This document shows positions 43,347-55,819 of a DNA stretch of 64,000 nt, piece by piece. Below the pieces are notes generated by a model, which was not told the origin of the DNA, made no database searches, and saw nothing but the letters and a program-made list of their open reading frames with translations. The DNA is from Ashinkailepas kermadecensis (lineage: Eukaryota > Arthropoda > Thecostraca > Neolepadidae). Made by a program: the position numbers and the translations under genes. Where the stretch lies: positions 496,001 to 560,000 of the forward strand of contig JAOTOM010005127.1 of NCBI GenBank assembly GCA_034440615.1, read 5' to 3'. Numbering within the stretch: the first letter of the stretch is position 1; every line of letters starts with the position of its first letter.

Positions 43347-44222
43347 TAAGAATATACAAATGCACTTCCTCTTCCTAAGCTTTCCAATAGTATGTCAGAA
43401 GTGCCTTCCAGAATCCACTCCTGGAGCCGCCTGCGATATAGTTACGAAATTAAAATTTCGGCACGATGTAGCGGTAAGGAAGACATGAATATTCACCGAA
43501 TTCCATGCTCTCACACCAAGGTACGCAACAACAGGCGTAAAACTACAAGGAGGCAGAATCTTCCTTACCGGAAGAGGCCTAATATAATGAAGCCCATGAT
43601 GGTGCTTGAACAGCCACAAATAGACACAAAACTCCGCCCCTCCCACTATCATGGAATCTACTGGCATAATGCAAATGCCGAATACATCAACACATTACGT
43701 TGGTTTCACCTAAACAACACTCACCTTTCAATTCTGTCCAAATACTGTCCTGACTTGAGTAAGCTGCAACCACGATCGCGCCGTGCACCTCGCTGCAAAC
43801 ACGACCTTGTCGCGTCCGCCAATCCGGTGTAGAGGTGGACAGAGCTACGTTCAAGCCTGTACTTTGTCCCCGTCGTGGGCACACGACCCAACTGTATTTA
43901 TATTTTGCAAGTGCATGGTATTTGAGCTAAAACTACAAATAATGTGGTACAATTTCATTTTGTTGCATCTCGTCCAAAATTTAATTCCATTTAATTGCAT
44001 TTCCATATGACAAGTAGCAAGTACCGAAGGAAGTACTCATTCGTCCCACACAATGAATTCGATCACCACTAAATCTTTCAGCTTGCTCACACTTTATCTG
44101 CAGAGTACACACACACACACTTGCTAGACACACACGGTCACAAATATGGTGAAAACCGAGGATAGCGAGAAAACCCGGCAGGAGACTGGTAAGCATCTGA
44201 CAATGCTTCAGACGAAGTTTGA
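43347..44222. other. No confirmed gene
   Basis: Contains a 146-codon ATG frame at 43392-43832 (MSEVPSRIHSWSRLRYSYEI...), basic and without a recognised domain, repeat or splice context. It is overlapped by a frame on the other strand. I treat it as unsupported. Confidence 0.3.
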
Positions 44223-44253
44223 ATACCGAGGACGTCAAAAACGTCCTCGGTAT
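44223..44253. repeat. Hairpin, 13-bp arms, 5-nt loop
   Basis: ATACCGAGGACGT, CAAAA, ACGTCCTCGGTAT. The arm is followed by another ACGTCCTCGG copy and shares its core with the 39-bp array at 26.8 kb. Confidence 0.85.
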
Positions 44254-44321
44254 ACACCCAACGTCCTCGGTTCCCAGGTGTGCAAACAGAAAACGGCCTC
44301 GGTATACACCAATTACAAGTG

Positions 44322-44471
<150 letters not shown>

Positions 44472-44922
44472 GCTCTGGTAATGGCTCTGGTGACGACCAA
44501 TGTCATTGCATTCACCTTTTTTCGGTTCGTGTGTTACCACTCACTCAACTTTTCCTGAGTTGGGACACCGTGAAGCCCGGTCACGCCCGCCCGATGCTGG
44601 GGGAGTCGGACAAACAATGCACACTTGGTCCCTGTCCCTTCCTGATAGATATCATAGGATGTCGAACTGCACGAGGCCTCAATACTGTGTCCAAATTAGA
44701 CGCACACGCTGTCCAGGTAGAGTTTAATACATGTACTAATACATCTTGTATTGTACTAATACATCTTGTAGTCGTATTTGACAGCTCGAGAATGGAAGGA
44801 TTGCGTCGAAAACCTAGAGTCGTGCCAAGACATCACTACTCTTCCAGTATGTGTAACAACTACCGTTTCACCAATACACCAAAACACCAATACGCCAATG
44901 CACCAATACAACAATTCATCAA

Positions 44923-45064
44923 AGATGCTCGTCTCACAATCAAAAAAAGGTGGGTTTTAAAATTCCCTTTTCCTACTCTTCGCCCGCGATCAATCGGTGT
45001 GAGAGATTGGCGACGCTATATGACTCAACGGTCGACGTGTCGTAAAACCAATAACCAACAACCC
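44923..45064 (+). mobile_element. SINE family A, 5'-truncated
   Basis: Begins GATGCTCGTCTCACAATC, has a degraded B-box region, the shared body (GCGATCAATCGGTGTGAGAG) and a GTCGTAAAACCAATAACC tail. A perfect 13-bp duplication AACAATTCATCAA flanks it at 44910-44922 and 45065-45077. Confidence 0.92.
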
Positions 45065-45313
45065 AACAATTCATCAATACAACAATTCACGCCACCATCG
45101 CCGGCCGTCTCTCACGGCGTGGGGAGCGTCGGCACTCGGTGACCCGAATGGGGAAAGGCGACACTAAGTGGCTGTGCACGACATCGCTGCAACGTCGGCG
45201 TTTTGGTCGCGTCGGCGGCACCTGCCGCGATAACGGCACGAGAGCGTTCTACTTTTTGGCCCACGACGTTGCGGCGGCTTGGAGCGGTCGGCCGCCGTGT
45301 GGCCAGTTGAGCG

Positions 45314-45402
45314 GCGGAAATGTTGCCAGGCATCGACGGAAATGTCGCCAGGCATTGGAGGAAATGTCGCCAGGCATCGGCGGAAATGTCGCTATTCATC
45401 GG
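45314..45402. repeat. 22-bp tandem repeat, four copies
   Basis: Units read GGAAATGTCGCCAGGCATCG plus 2 nt. Confidence 0.9.
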
Positions 45403-45442
45403 CCGGTAGACGCGTCGACACGGATTTTAGACGGCCAGGATT

Positions 45443-45655
45443 CAGGGGTGGATCCAGGACGCCAACTGGGCCATGCCCTCCACTGGGCTGATGGTTGCAC
45501 TGAAATGTCACTATCTCAAATGTAAGAACATTTCATTGGATAAGTATTGTCCTAAGCAGACCCGACGTATGTTAGCTGTTCCAATTTGATGAGGATTCAA
45601 ATTCGAAGACAATTTTTTAATTGCCTCCCTCAGCCAGGCTTTTTGATCCGCCCTG
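45443..45655. mobile_element. MITE, family 2 (CAGGGGTGGATCC ends)
   Basis: Starts CAGGGGTGGATCCAGG and ends TTTGATCCGCCCTG, an inverted pair. The internal TAAGAACATTTCATTGGATA segment is shared with the decayed copy near 49830-49985. Confidence 0.65.
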
Positions 45656-45889
45656 TGGAGATTACAGGTTTTCAAGTCGATTTTCTACATGCAGCGCAAT
45701 AGAAACAACGCTAAGTCCACGAGGTTTGGGGAAGCGCCCCCCCCCCCCCGGTCCTCCACAACGGCGACGGCTGCACCGCCGAGCAGGATCAGCTGGGCTG
45801 CTCCTGCTCTCCTGGATCCTGCTGATCCAGCCGGGCTGACCAGCAGGCTCCCTTTGTTAGGCCGGTGTAGAGGTGGAGCCGCGACACGG

Positions 45890-46737
45890 ACACCGCCTAC
45901 CCGGAGAGGAGTGGCACATGCTGTGGTTAGACACCGCCGACCCGGAGAGGAGTGGCACATGCTGTGGTTAGACACCGCCGACCCGGAGAGGAGTGGCACA
46001 TGATGTGGTTAGACACCGTCTACCCGGAGAGGAGTGGCACATGCTGTGGTTACACATCGCCGACCCGGAGAGGAGTGGCACATGCTGTGGTTAGACACCG
46101 CCGACCCGGAGAGGAGTGGCACATGCTGTGGTTAGACACCGCCTACCCGGAGAGGAGTGGCACATGCTGTGGTTAGACACCGCCGACCCGGAGAGGAGTG
46201 GCGCATGCTGTGGTTAGACACCGCCTGCCCGGAGAGGAGTGGCACATGCTGTGGTTAGACACCGCCTACCCGGAGAGGAGTGGCACATGCTGTGGTTAGA
46301 CACCGCCGACCCGGAGAGGAGTGGCGCATGCTGTGGTTAGACACCGCCGACCCGGAGAGGAGTGGCGCATGCTGTGGTTAGACACCGCCTACCCGGAGAG
46401 GAGTGGCGCATGCTGTGGTTAGACACCGCCGACCCGGAGAGGAGTGGCGCATGCTGTGGTTAGACACCGCCGACCCGGAGAGGAGTGGCGCATGCTGTGG
46501 TTAGACACCGCCTGCCCGGAGAGGAGTGGCACATGCTGTGGTTAGACACCGCCAACCAGGAGAGGAGTGGCACATGCTGTGGTTAGACACCGCCAACCCG
46601 GAGAGGAGTGGCGCATGCTGTGGTTAGACACCGCCTACCCGGAGAGGAGTGGCGCATGCTGTGGTTAGACACCGCCGACCCGGAGAGGAGTGGCACATGG
46701 TGTGGTTAGATACCGCCGACCCGGAGACGAGCGGCAC
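45890..46737. repeat. 41-bp minisatellite, ~20 copies
   Basis: The unit starts ACCGCCTACCCGGAGAGGAG and ends TGGCACATGCTGTGGTTAGAC. Variants alternate CTAC/CGAC/CTGC and CACATG/CGCATG. The 41-bp period excludes coding. Confidence 0.96.
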
Positions 46738-46759
46738 ATTAGAGCTTAGCGTGAGCTTA

Positions 46760-46945
46760 GCGTGCCGTCAATGCACCGACACGGCCGCCCAGGTGCCGCG
46801 TCCCCGACCTTATCGGGTCATTTGCCAGCCGACTTACCCAGTCGGGGGCTACGCGAACACGTGAAGCGACTCGAGCCCTCTCTGGCCAGAACAGGGGAAA
46901 CCAATGCAGGCCGGCGCTCTAACCAACTGAGCTATCGTGGCGACC
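46760..46945 (-). mobile_element. SINE family C, minus strand
   Basis: The minus strand reads GATAGCTCAGTTGGTTAGAG, a long middle, B box GGCTCGAGTCG and the 3' end CATTGACGGCAC, matching the copy at 1671 along its whole length. It abuts the 41-bp array. Confidence 0.82.
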
Positions 46946-47179
46946 AAATGTGGGTAACCATCAGATGGAATTGAAACGGAATTGAACTTCCCGAAGTGGC
47001 CAGGTAGCCGCGTCCGATCAGCTCCCAGTTATTTAGCTAGTATCCCTCTCACCGGCGGGCAGAAGCGTGGATGGTCAAGAGGTAGCTAGCGGACCGTGCA
47101 GCCCCCTTCTGCCACTTTGCCGGCGCTCCTAAAGCGCCGTGTTTTTTATCGATCTCTCTTCACTTTTAAGTCTGGCGAC

Positions 47180-47216
47180 CGGCCGCGTGAGAAACGGCTC
47201 AGATCTGGCGACCGCC

Positions 47217-47247
<31 letters not shown>

Positions 47248-47287
47248 GAGAGGAGAGAGCGAGAGCGAGAGCGAGAGCGAGAGCGAG

Positions 47288-47343
<56 letters not shown>

Positions 47344-48060
47344 GATCGGAGACCGCCGAGCGAGAGAGGGCTCAGATCTGGCGACCGCCGAGCGAGAGAC
47401 GGCTCAGATCTGGCGACCGGCCGAGCGAGAGACGGCTCAGATCTGGCGACCGGCCGAGCGAGAGACGGCTCAGATCTGGCGACCGGCCGAGCGAGAGACG
47501 GCTCAGATCTGGCGACCGGCCGAGCGAGAGACGGCTCAGATCTGGCGACCGGCCGAGCGAGAGACGGCTCAGATCTGGCGACCGGCCGAGCGAGAGACGG
47601 CTCAGATCTGGCGACCGGCCGAGCGAGAGACGGCTCAGATCTGGCGACCGGCCGAGCGAGAGACGGCTCAGATCTGGCGACCGGCCGAGCGAGAGACGGC
47701 TCAGATCTGGCGACCGGCCGAGCGAGAGACGGCTCAGATCTGGCGACCGGCCGAGCGAGAGACGGCTCAGATCTGGCGACCGGCCGAGCGAGAGACGGCT
47801 CGGATCTGGCGACCGGCCGAGCGAGAGACGGCTCAGATCTGGCGACCGGCCGAGCGAGAGACGGCTCAGATCTGGCGACCGGCCGAGCGAGAGACGGCTC
47901 AGATCTGGCGACCGGCCGAGCGAGAGACGGCTCAGATCTGGCGACCGGCCGAGCGAGAGACGGCTCAGATCTGGCGACCGGCCGAGCGAGAGACGGCTCA
48001 GATCTGGCGACCGGCCGAGCGAGAGACGGCTCAGATCTGGCGACCGGCCGAGCGAGAGAC
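47180..48060. repeat. 33-bp minisatellite (~21 copies) interrupted by (GA)n
   Basis: The unit is CGAGCGAGAGACGGCTCAGA then TCTGGCGACCGGC. One partial unit at about 47183-47215 is separated from the main block by a (GA)n/(GAGAGC)n expansion at 47217-47344, which probably grew from the unit's own GCGAGAGA. The 33-bp period keeps frames open on both strands (ERETAQIWRPA on +). Confidence 0.95.
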
Positions 48061-48666
48061 AATAGACATTGTGGGTTCGGCCTGGCCGCGGAAGCGTGCA
48101 GCGGCCCACTTTCCAACCGTGGTCGAGTGGTGCGGCACGTTACCCCGAGCACTGGGACACGCTTGGTCAGCTGCTGTGGCGCGGGCGGCTGTGATGTGGC
48201 AAGCAGTGCCGGGCTGGCTGCGCCTGCGACGCGAATAGGACTGCCGGAACATGCGCTCAGCTGAGGTGAGAAACCTCACGCTGTCTGGCGCGCTGGCTTC
48301 GGGTTTTTATTGCTGCCTTGACTTTCGTTGAGGGTGATTTGATCGAGCGTTGAGCGCAGAGCTTGGTGGGCAGTTGCGTGCAGGGGCGATGCCTCGCTTT
48401 GAAAAGCGTACATGTTGGAGCTGAAGTGAGCACAGCCCGTAAAGCCAATTATTATATTTTGTAATCTGCAAAAGTTTTGCCTTCGACCTGCTACGTGTGA
48501 ATACATCATGCAATGTAGGATAAGTTCCCTTTGGTAGGTGCGCTTAGGCTGGAATGCTTAGCATAAATTTGACGGCGCAGCCGTCAAGCCGCGTATCGTC
48601 TCGCTGGCCTTGAATATAAAGGAGATGAAGATGGCTTTTAGTTTAACGCATCACGAACCACCAGGT
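48061..48666. other. No gene recognised
   Basis: GC-rich at first (to about 48250), then mixed. No supported exon. Confidence 0.5.
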
Positions 48667-48934
48667 CAGGGGCGGACCCGGAAGCATGGTTTGGGGAGGG
48701 GCAATTATAAAAAGGTCTCCGATTTGTTTGTTGGTGTTTGAACAATGTCGCCTCCTTTCTTACGCACATCAGATTTGAACAGATATCATTCGTTGTGTTT
48801 GCTTAGGACAATATTGATCTCATAAAATGTTAGATTTCGATAATATGCCATCTTAGTGAAAAACATTGGCAAGAATCGGCTTAGTGGGGGAGAGGCGTAT
48901 GCCCCCTGGATCTTTGCCCCTGGATCCGCCCCTG
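48667..48934. mobile_element. MITE, family 2 (268 bp)
   Basis: Starts CAGGGGCGGACCC and ends GGATCCGCCCCTG, a clear terminal inverted pair. The flanks CACCAGGT and TACCAGCC agree at five of eight positions. The middle (CTTAGGACAATATTGATCTC) recurs at 42.3 kb. Confidence 0.75.
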
Positions 48935-49609
48935 TACCAGCCGAAACGTATGCTAAATGCTCAGATATGTGGTTAAGCTGATGAGGCCACAGTGCTGCGA
49001 TACACAAGTGCACACTATCATTATCCAAGTTTGTAACATCTGCTATGTCGCGTACGACAATGATTCTTGGGACACAAGATTCTTGGAAGGCTTTGTTCTC
49101 CAGTCAGAAACGGGTACATTCCTTAGTGGCCACCCCCACCCATCCTATGGACTCGCCCATGTGGTGAGGGGAAATGGTGCATGGCTCCGCTCCGGGGGGG
49201 GAGGCGAAAGTCGAGCAATACGTCCCACTACCACTTTCTTAAATTAGCATTGCACCATTGGACGGTACATGGGAGGAATGGACGAACAAAGCCCAATGCC
49301 CCCTATCCCTTCCTTCCAACCTTCAGGTCGCGTTATATCGTCTGCGAATGATCAGCTGGACTGTAAAACTCGCGGTATGCGGCAAAAACTTGCTGTATAG
49401 CCTCGGATGTAATGACAACTTTGCTCCGTCGTTCGCCGCCACATCTGTAGAAGATGCGCTCATAGTCTGCAATGCAGTCTCCGCGGACGTCCCCGTGGTG
49501 ATGCCAATTTAGACGTTTTTGGTAGTGATGCCAATTTGACAGGAGGAACGTTTGCGGGCGTCGAGAAATGTAGCATGACTGGTCGGGTATTGTCGCTTCG
49601 GCAGCGGCA
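48935..49609. other. No gene recognised
   Basis: No exon with matching splice sites or recognisable protein motif was found. Confidence 0.5.
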
Positions 49610-49713
49610 GCCGGCAGTCGAAAGGTCGCGGGTTCAAGACTCGGCCGCGCATGCGACAATTGCCGGCAGTCGAAAGGTCGCGGGTTTAAGACTCGGCCGC
49701 GCATGCGACAATT
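49610..49713. repeat. 52-bp direct duplication with a tRNA B-box-like motif
   Basis: Two units start GCCGGCAGTCGAAAGGTCGC and include GGGTTCAAGACTCGG (second copy GGGTTTAAGACTCGG), which resembles a Pol III B box. They may be the 3' half of a tRNA-derived SINE duplicated in tandem. Confidence 0.8.
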
Positions 49714-49989
49714 TCGTCGCCGGTGGTGAATTCACCCAAGCGTGGTTGCTGCCATGTATTTTGTGTCGGAGGTGGGACGGTGGTGTTTTTCTTCGTTGGT
49801 AGTGCTGAAGAAGTTAAATCTGACATCCGGTGCGGATCCAGGCGGCAAGAATGGCCATTCCCCCAAGAGACCAATTTTTGCCGATATTTTGCACTAAAAC
49901 CATTCTGGCATTTTCTCAAAATCTAAGAACATTGTATGACTTAAACATTGCCTAAAGCAGGCTCGGCCAGTGTTAGCTATTTAAATCTG

Positions 49990-51060
49990 ATAGTTTTTTC
50001 TCAAGCACGATATTTTGTTTCGAGCTTCCGCCCCCTCCCCCTGCACTGACGGTCCACAAACTGCTGTGCGGAAGGGCGAACAAGCGGCCAGACGGTGACG
50101 GCAGGTCGTTGACGAACTGCTGAGAGGCTGTCGCCATGGTAACAGTACCGACGCGCTGATGGCTGTTGGAGCGCCGGCGCCAGGTCCGTGAGGCGGTCGC
50201 CATGGCAACATCACATTAGCGCTGGCCTCGTTTCAAGAACCAATTGCGTTGTGTTTGTTTGGGATTTACGTTGTCTTGCGAGCACGTATCAAACGCGCAG
50301 AACAGAACGTGTCACGTACCAAGCTTTGCTCAAAGAGACATGTCGGTAGGTTGATATGTCGGTGGGTTGTTAGGTCGTAGGATGGTAGGTCGATAGGTGG
50401 GTAAGTCAGTGGGTTGGTTGATCGGCAGGTTGATAAGTCGGTGGCACAAGCTGATCTACATTGTTCACTTTTCTTCTTTTTTTAAATTGTCCCCACATCA
50501 GATACAGTAGCCTATCCCATTTGGCTGTAGGTATGCACATTCATTGGGTCTCCAATGTGGAGCTTCCCTTAGTGAGCTGCCCATAAATCAAGACAGCCAA
50601 TTGATGGGTTCCTCGGAGGAAAACAAGAGGTATCAAGGAATGTGCGCACTGCATTTTTGGGGTTCTCGTTTCTTTTTGTCATTTTATCGTTAACCACTTT
50701 GCTTTACTTCTTGCCCACTTACTTATCTCCTAGGTGCGCTCCTGATTACTGCAATTTACCATCGGCATCTGTTGGTCATGCTTGAATGGTGTTTTTGTGC
50801 GTGGGCCAAACTAGCCACAAACTGGCAGCAGAATTGGCATCACCAGCGGGTAGCGCTGGTTGTTTGACTGGCATCACTGCTAAACTGAGGAGCCATGACG
50901 CAGCTCAGCCGAGCGTACAGGACCAACGTCAGCGACACTTTGGCAGCAACGTGGCGGCTTTGGCAGCTGCCAAATGGCAGCGGCGGGGTGAATAACCTCC
51001 AACATAGGCGTCACCAGCAGCAAGCGGGCGACTCAATCCTCGCGAAGGAAAGCTCAGGGT
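49990..51060. other. No gene recognised
   Basis: Contains short GTCGGTAGGTTGATA-type repeats at about 50340-50440. No exon supported. Confidence 0.5.
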
Positions 51061-51072
51061 TCCTCGGCGTCT

Positions 51073-51340
51073 GATGTGTTGAGTGCCTGTTGCCTTGTAA
51101 TGTGTTGAGTGGCTGTTGCCTTGTGATGTGTTGAGTGGTTATCGCCTTGTGATGTGTTGAGTGGCTGTTGCCTTGTAATGCTCTGAGTGGCTGTTGCCTT
51201 GTAATATGCTGAGTGGCTGTTGCCTTGTAATATGCTGAGTGGCTGTTGCCTTGTGATGTGTTGAGTGGATGTTGCCTTGTAATATGCTGAGTGGCTGTTA
51301 CCCTGTAATGTATTGAGTGGATGTTGCCTTGTGCTCCTGA
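51073..51340. repeat. 26-bp minisatellite, ~10 copies
   Basis: The unit is GTTGCCTTGTAATGTGTTGA plus GTGGCT, with GATGTG and ATATGC variants. Confidence 0.94.
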
Positions 51341-51654
51341 CTGGCGGTGCAGACCGGTCGACCGCCCCCTGGTGTGTCAGCCTGGCGCCGCCTCTGCCAC
51401 TGACACCGTCAGACGGTGCAATGGATGATGGGCGTGTGGTACCTTCGACTATTTCGACATTCATCTAGCCATCGCTATGCATTGCAAGTGTAACATAGAA
51501 TATGTTCGGCAACAAGGCATGTTGAACTTCCATATCACACTTATTGTTGTCACAAGCGCTTCTGAGAATAAATTTTAACCTAAACTTACATTTGGAAAAC
51601 GTGCACAACATAAGACAGACTGTGCACTACTGTTCAGCGCATAGCGATGTTACA

Positions 51655-51945
51655 CAGTGCAAGGGTAGTGAATGCACAGTACAAGGGTAGTGAATATACA
51701 GTACAAGGGTAGTGGATACACAGTACAAGGGTAGTGAATACATAGTACAAGGGTAGTGAATACACAGTACAAGGGTAGTGAATACACAGTACAAGGGCAG
51801 TGAATACACAGTACAAGGGTAGGAATACACAGTACAAGGGTAGTAAATACACAGTACAATGGTAGTGAATAAACAGTACAAGGGTAGTTAATACACAGTA
51901 CAAGGGTAGTGAATACATAGTACAATGATAGTGAATGCTCGTGTG
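51655..51945. repeat. 22-bp minisatellite, ~13 copies
   Basis: The unit is ACACAGTACAAGGGTAGTGA plus AT. All three minus-strand frames are open in turn, which marks them as artefacts. Confidence 0.95.
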
Positions 51946-52654
51946 CGTCCGTTCCGAGCAGATATTGTTCTCAGATTATAATTACCTCGATAGCTCTAAG
52001 GCGTCGCTTGTCTCAGGTTGTTCTCGGCATAGCCGTGTTGCTCGTCGGTTCTGTTCTTGTTGGTCGATGTTGATGTTGTTGGAGCATGTGCTGCAATGGC
52101 GCCACCTCCTGTAGAACTTGGCCAGTTGTCACCATCGCGAAACGGCGAGGCAGGCCAGTTGTCGTCATGGCAACGGCGAGGCAGGCCAGTTGTCGTCATG
52201 CAAATGCGCTAATCTACGTGGCGATGTCCACATCTTCGTGATGGCATGGTGCTTCATGGACTACGCCGGTACGACGAGGCTGGTTGTTGCTGTTGGTTGT
52301 TGGCTGGTTGTTGGTTGGGTCGCTCTTCATCATCAGGCTGCCGATGTTTGTAATCTTCTTGCGGGTGGATGTAGAGGTGCAGTTTCCTTGGACCGGTCGG
52401 TCGGTTTGGCATTTTGTTTTACGATATTCCCGGTGATGCGCGCTCGTCGTCTTTGCATGGTGTTGACATCCGGTTGCGGTAAAACAGTTTCACCCTGGGT
52501 GTTTTACTTTTGGGAGGCAGTTGGTTGGTTTTGCTGACATGAACGCCTATCACACATTGTGAATCATGGTATTGCTGAAGCCATTGTTGATCAGTATTTG
52601 CTTCGACAATCTGAGCGGTGATTGAGGGTGCGCCGTCCCTGGAACGGCGTTGCG

Positions 52655-52932
52655 AAGGTCGCCAAAAGTGGCCAAAGGTCGCCAAAGGTCGCCAAAGGTG
52701 GCCAAACGTCGTCAAATTAGGCCAAAGGTCGTCAAATGTGGCCAAAGGTCACTAAAGATGGCCAAAGGTCGCCAGATGTGGCCAACGGTGGCCAAAGGTG
52801 GTCAGAGGTGGCCAAAGGTCGCTAAAGATGGCTAAATATCGCCAAAGGTGGCCGAAGGTCGTCAAAGGTGGTCAAAGGTGGTCAAAGGTCGCCAGAGGTC
52901 GCCAGAGGTCGCCAGAGGTCGCCAAATGGTCG
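52655..52932. repeat. 10-bp minisatellite (GCCAAAGGTC/G), ~27 copies
   Basis: Decamers of the type GYCRNAGGTS run through the block with few indels. Confidence 0.94.
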
Positions 52933-54050
52933 CCATCGGCGTCCACAACGGCAGCATCAGCAGATTTCCTTCTAGCACCGAACGGCAGCGGTGTTGGCCA
53001 CGACAACAGCATGTTGTCATGGCAACAGCCATTGTTCACATGTTTCACATGCGAACAATGGCCGTCCCTCTCGCGCCTGTGAACAAATAGCCGCCAGGCG
53101 GTGCGCCCCGCTCTCCCGGAGCGACAGCAGCGCCCCTGGCGTCGACCAAGCGAAACACGCGACGCCGTTGCGGCGAGCCAGAACGGTACCGCGGGTATTG
53201 CCGTCGCCCGGCGTGCGGTCGGCGACGGTGTTTCGCCGCATTTTTCGCAACGCGTTCTCGTGCTGGGTTGGCACATGGTGTGTGTGTCAGCGTGTGGCCT
53301 GTGGGGGCTGGAGTCAGGGGGAGGGGGTCACGAGCGAGTGTTCCCTTCACTACTGACCGGGAGTGGACGGGGTGTACGTTTGGCATTGTCGGTGCAACAC
53401 CAATGAAAATATTGGTGTTGTTATGCAATACTAATGTTTTGATTTCCATCCCAATGGCCGCCAAATGTTGGTATTCACCCCTTGAATTACAGACGGCAAC
53501 AAGATCAGTTGAAAGAAAGAGATAAATGCTGTTCAATATCTCCGAGTATATCAGGCCTTTTTCATTCATGACAACTCCTGCATCCTCGGTTCCGCCCATG
53601 CAACACCAGTCATTTTGACGACCTGACATTCGGTGTGTGCCGTTGCGAGAAACCAACGTGACTGAATGAAGTGTCGGCAACACCAGTGATTCTGTGAAGC
53701 CTTGGACGTCATGAACTTTGGACGTTATGAACTCTGGATGTTATCATATAGCCCCAAGCTTCCACACATGCTATTGACGGAGGTTTCCAGTTTGTACATG
53801 GAAGTATGCAGAGCGCACCAGCCCCCCCTCACGTTGTGTTCACCTGGAGGCAGCAGCGAATCGGCCGATGATCGTCACATTCACATAGCATACCTATTGG
53901 TCATACCACACATACTTATTGGTCATACCACACATACTTATTGGTCATACTTATTGGTCACATTGGTCATAACCACACAACAATTAAAATGTCATTGAAA
54001 TATCACAATGTTGCAATAGTATCCGCTTGCAATAGCATCGTATTGTAATA
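52933..54050. other. No gene recognised
   Basis: A GC-rich patch at 53090-53260 gives way to AT-rich DNA. Includes a 10-bp-arm hairpin at 53395-53420 (CAACACCAAT...ATTGGTGTTG) and short TTGGTCATACCACACATACT repeats at 53900-53960. Confidence 0.5.
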
Positions 54051-54794
54051 GCGGTATATTGCAATGTCGTTGTTGCAATGCCGTCAACTTGCAACATCAT
54101 CATATTGCAATATCATCGTATTATAATATAATCATGTTGCAATATCGCAATTCTACAATATCATCAGCTCGCAATATCGTCATATTGCAATATTATCACA
54201 TTGCATCGGCATGGTGTAGAAGATCGTCGTATTTAAATATAACCTGTTGCAATATCATCACATTGCAATACTGCAATATCACAGCACAAAACAACACACA
54301 AGATACAGCGGTACCCTGTACCCTGGGTACCTAATTCGCGGTGCCATAGCCCCGGACATTAACTGCGCCTCGACCATTATGATACAACAACACCAGACGT
54401 AAATACTTCAGGGCCCAAAATGGGCTCTAAAACTGCGGAATAGTCGTCATGCTACCACTGGCGAATCTACGTGACACAGGGACCATAGCCCCCTTTAAAG
54501 CCCATTTTCTCTCAACTTTTGCACTAAAATGACATTTTCTAGAAATATAAAACAACAACAACACACCGAACGTTAGCGGGGCAACTCTAAAAGTTTTTTT
54601 TTCCAAATCTGAGGATTTTTTCCTCCTCCCCAGCTGGTAAAAACCAGCCACTGTGTGCAAAAACTTGAGACAGGGACTTCCCTCAGAAATTTGGACTGTT
54701 CCTCAGGCTGACAGGTTCCCGGTTGCATACCGGCAATGTATCAGGTAATACAGGCGATGCAGCATGTATTACCTGTTAATAGTTAATAGGTCGT

Positions 54795-55620
54795 GTAGCA
54801 CAGTTGTAATGTGCTACACTGCTGTAATGCGCAGCAGTTGCAATGTGCAGCACTGTTGTAATATGCAGCACTGTTGTAATGTGCAACACTGTTTTAATGT
54901 GTAGCACTGTTGCAATGTGCAACACGGTTGTAATGTGTAGCATTGTTGCAATGTGCAACACTGTTGTAATGCGCAGCACTGTTGTAATGTGTAGCACTGC
55001 TGTAATGTGCAACACTGTTGTAATGTGTAGCATTGTTGTAATGCGCAGCACTGTTGTAATGTGTAGCACTGTTGTAATGTGTAGCACTGTTGTAATGTGT
55101 AGCATTGTTGTAATGTGCAGCACTGTTGTAATGTGTAGCATTGTTGTAATGCGCAGCACTGTTGTAATGTGTAGCACTGTTGTAATGTGCATCACTGCTG
55201 TAATGTGCAACATTGTTGTAATGTGTAGCACTGTTGTAATGTGTAGCACTGCTGTAATGTGTAGCACTGTTGTAATGTGTAGCACTGTTGTAATGTGCAT
55301 CACTGCTGTAATGTGCAACACTGTTGTAATGTGTAGCACTGTTGTAATGTGCAACACTGTTGTAATGTGCATCACTGCTGTAATGTGCAACACTGTTGTA
55401 ATGTGTAGCACTGTTGTAATGTGCAACACTGTTGTAATGTGTAGCACTGTTGTAATGTGTAGCACTGTTGTAATGTGTAGCACTGCTGTAATGTGCAACA
55501 CTGTTGTAATGTGTAGCACTGTTGTAATGTGCAACACTGTTGTAATGTGCAGCACTGTTGTAATGTGCAGCGCTGTTGTAATGTGTAGCACTGTTGTAAT
55601 GTGTAGCACTGTTGCAATGC
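54795..55620. repeat. 18-bp minisatellite, ~46 copies
   Basis: The unit TGTTGTAATGTGTAGCAC shows GTGCAACAC, GTGCATCAC and GCGCAGCAC variants. Period 18 keeps one frame per strand open; the encoded text (CSTVVM or LHITTV) is not supported as protein. A degenerate precursor-like TTGCAATATCATCA tract lies at 54050-54290. Confidence 0.96.
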
Positions 55621-55819
55621 ATTACCTGAAGTCATGTTGAGCAGTCCCAGACGCAAAAGTTTCCCTCCATTGTAAAATTTGCTATGTCTCTCTCGTCCTT
55701 TCCCTCTCTCACTCGTCAACCTTTCTTTTCCCTCTCCGTCCATACCCCTTCTCCTCTTCCTTCCTCTCTGTAACCGTTCCCGTTTCTCAATCTGCCCGTT
55801 TCGCTCTGCCTCCCCTCTC

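Noticed and set aside
43392..43832. 146-codon ATG frame
   Set aside because: No recognisable domain, no splice context, and overlapped by another open frame. Could be tested by RNA-seq.
45890..46737. CRISPR-like regular repeats
   Set aside because: Tandem units are directly adjacent without unique spacers, and the genome is eukaryotic.
47096..48238. 380-residue ERETAQIWRPA repeat frame
   Set aside because: The 33-bp array keeps frames open on both strands, and the flanks show no start context or splice sites.
54776..55640. Long frames on both strands in the 18-bp array
   Set aside because: Period 18 guarantees open frames once one unit lacks a stop. No signal sequence, exon boundary or non-repeat domain.
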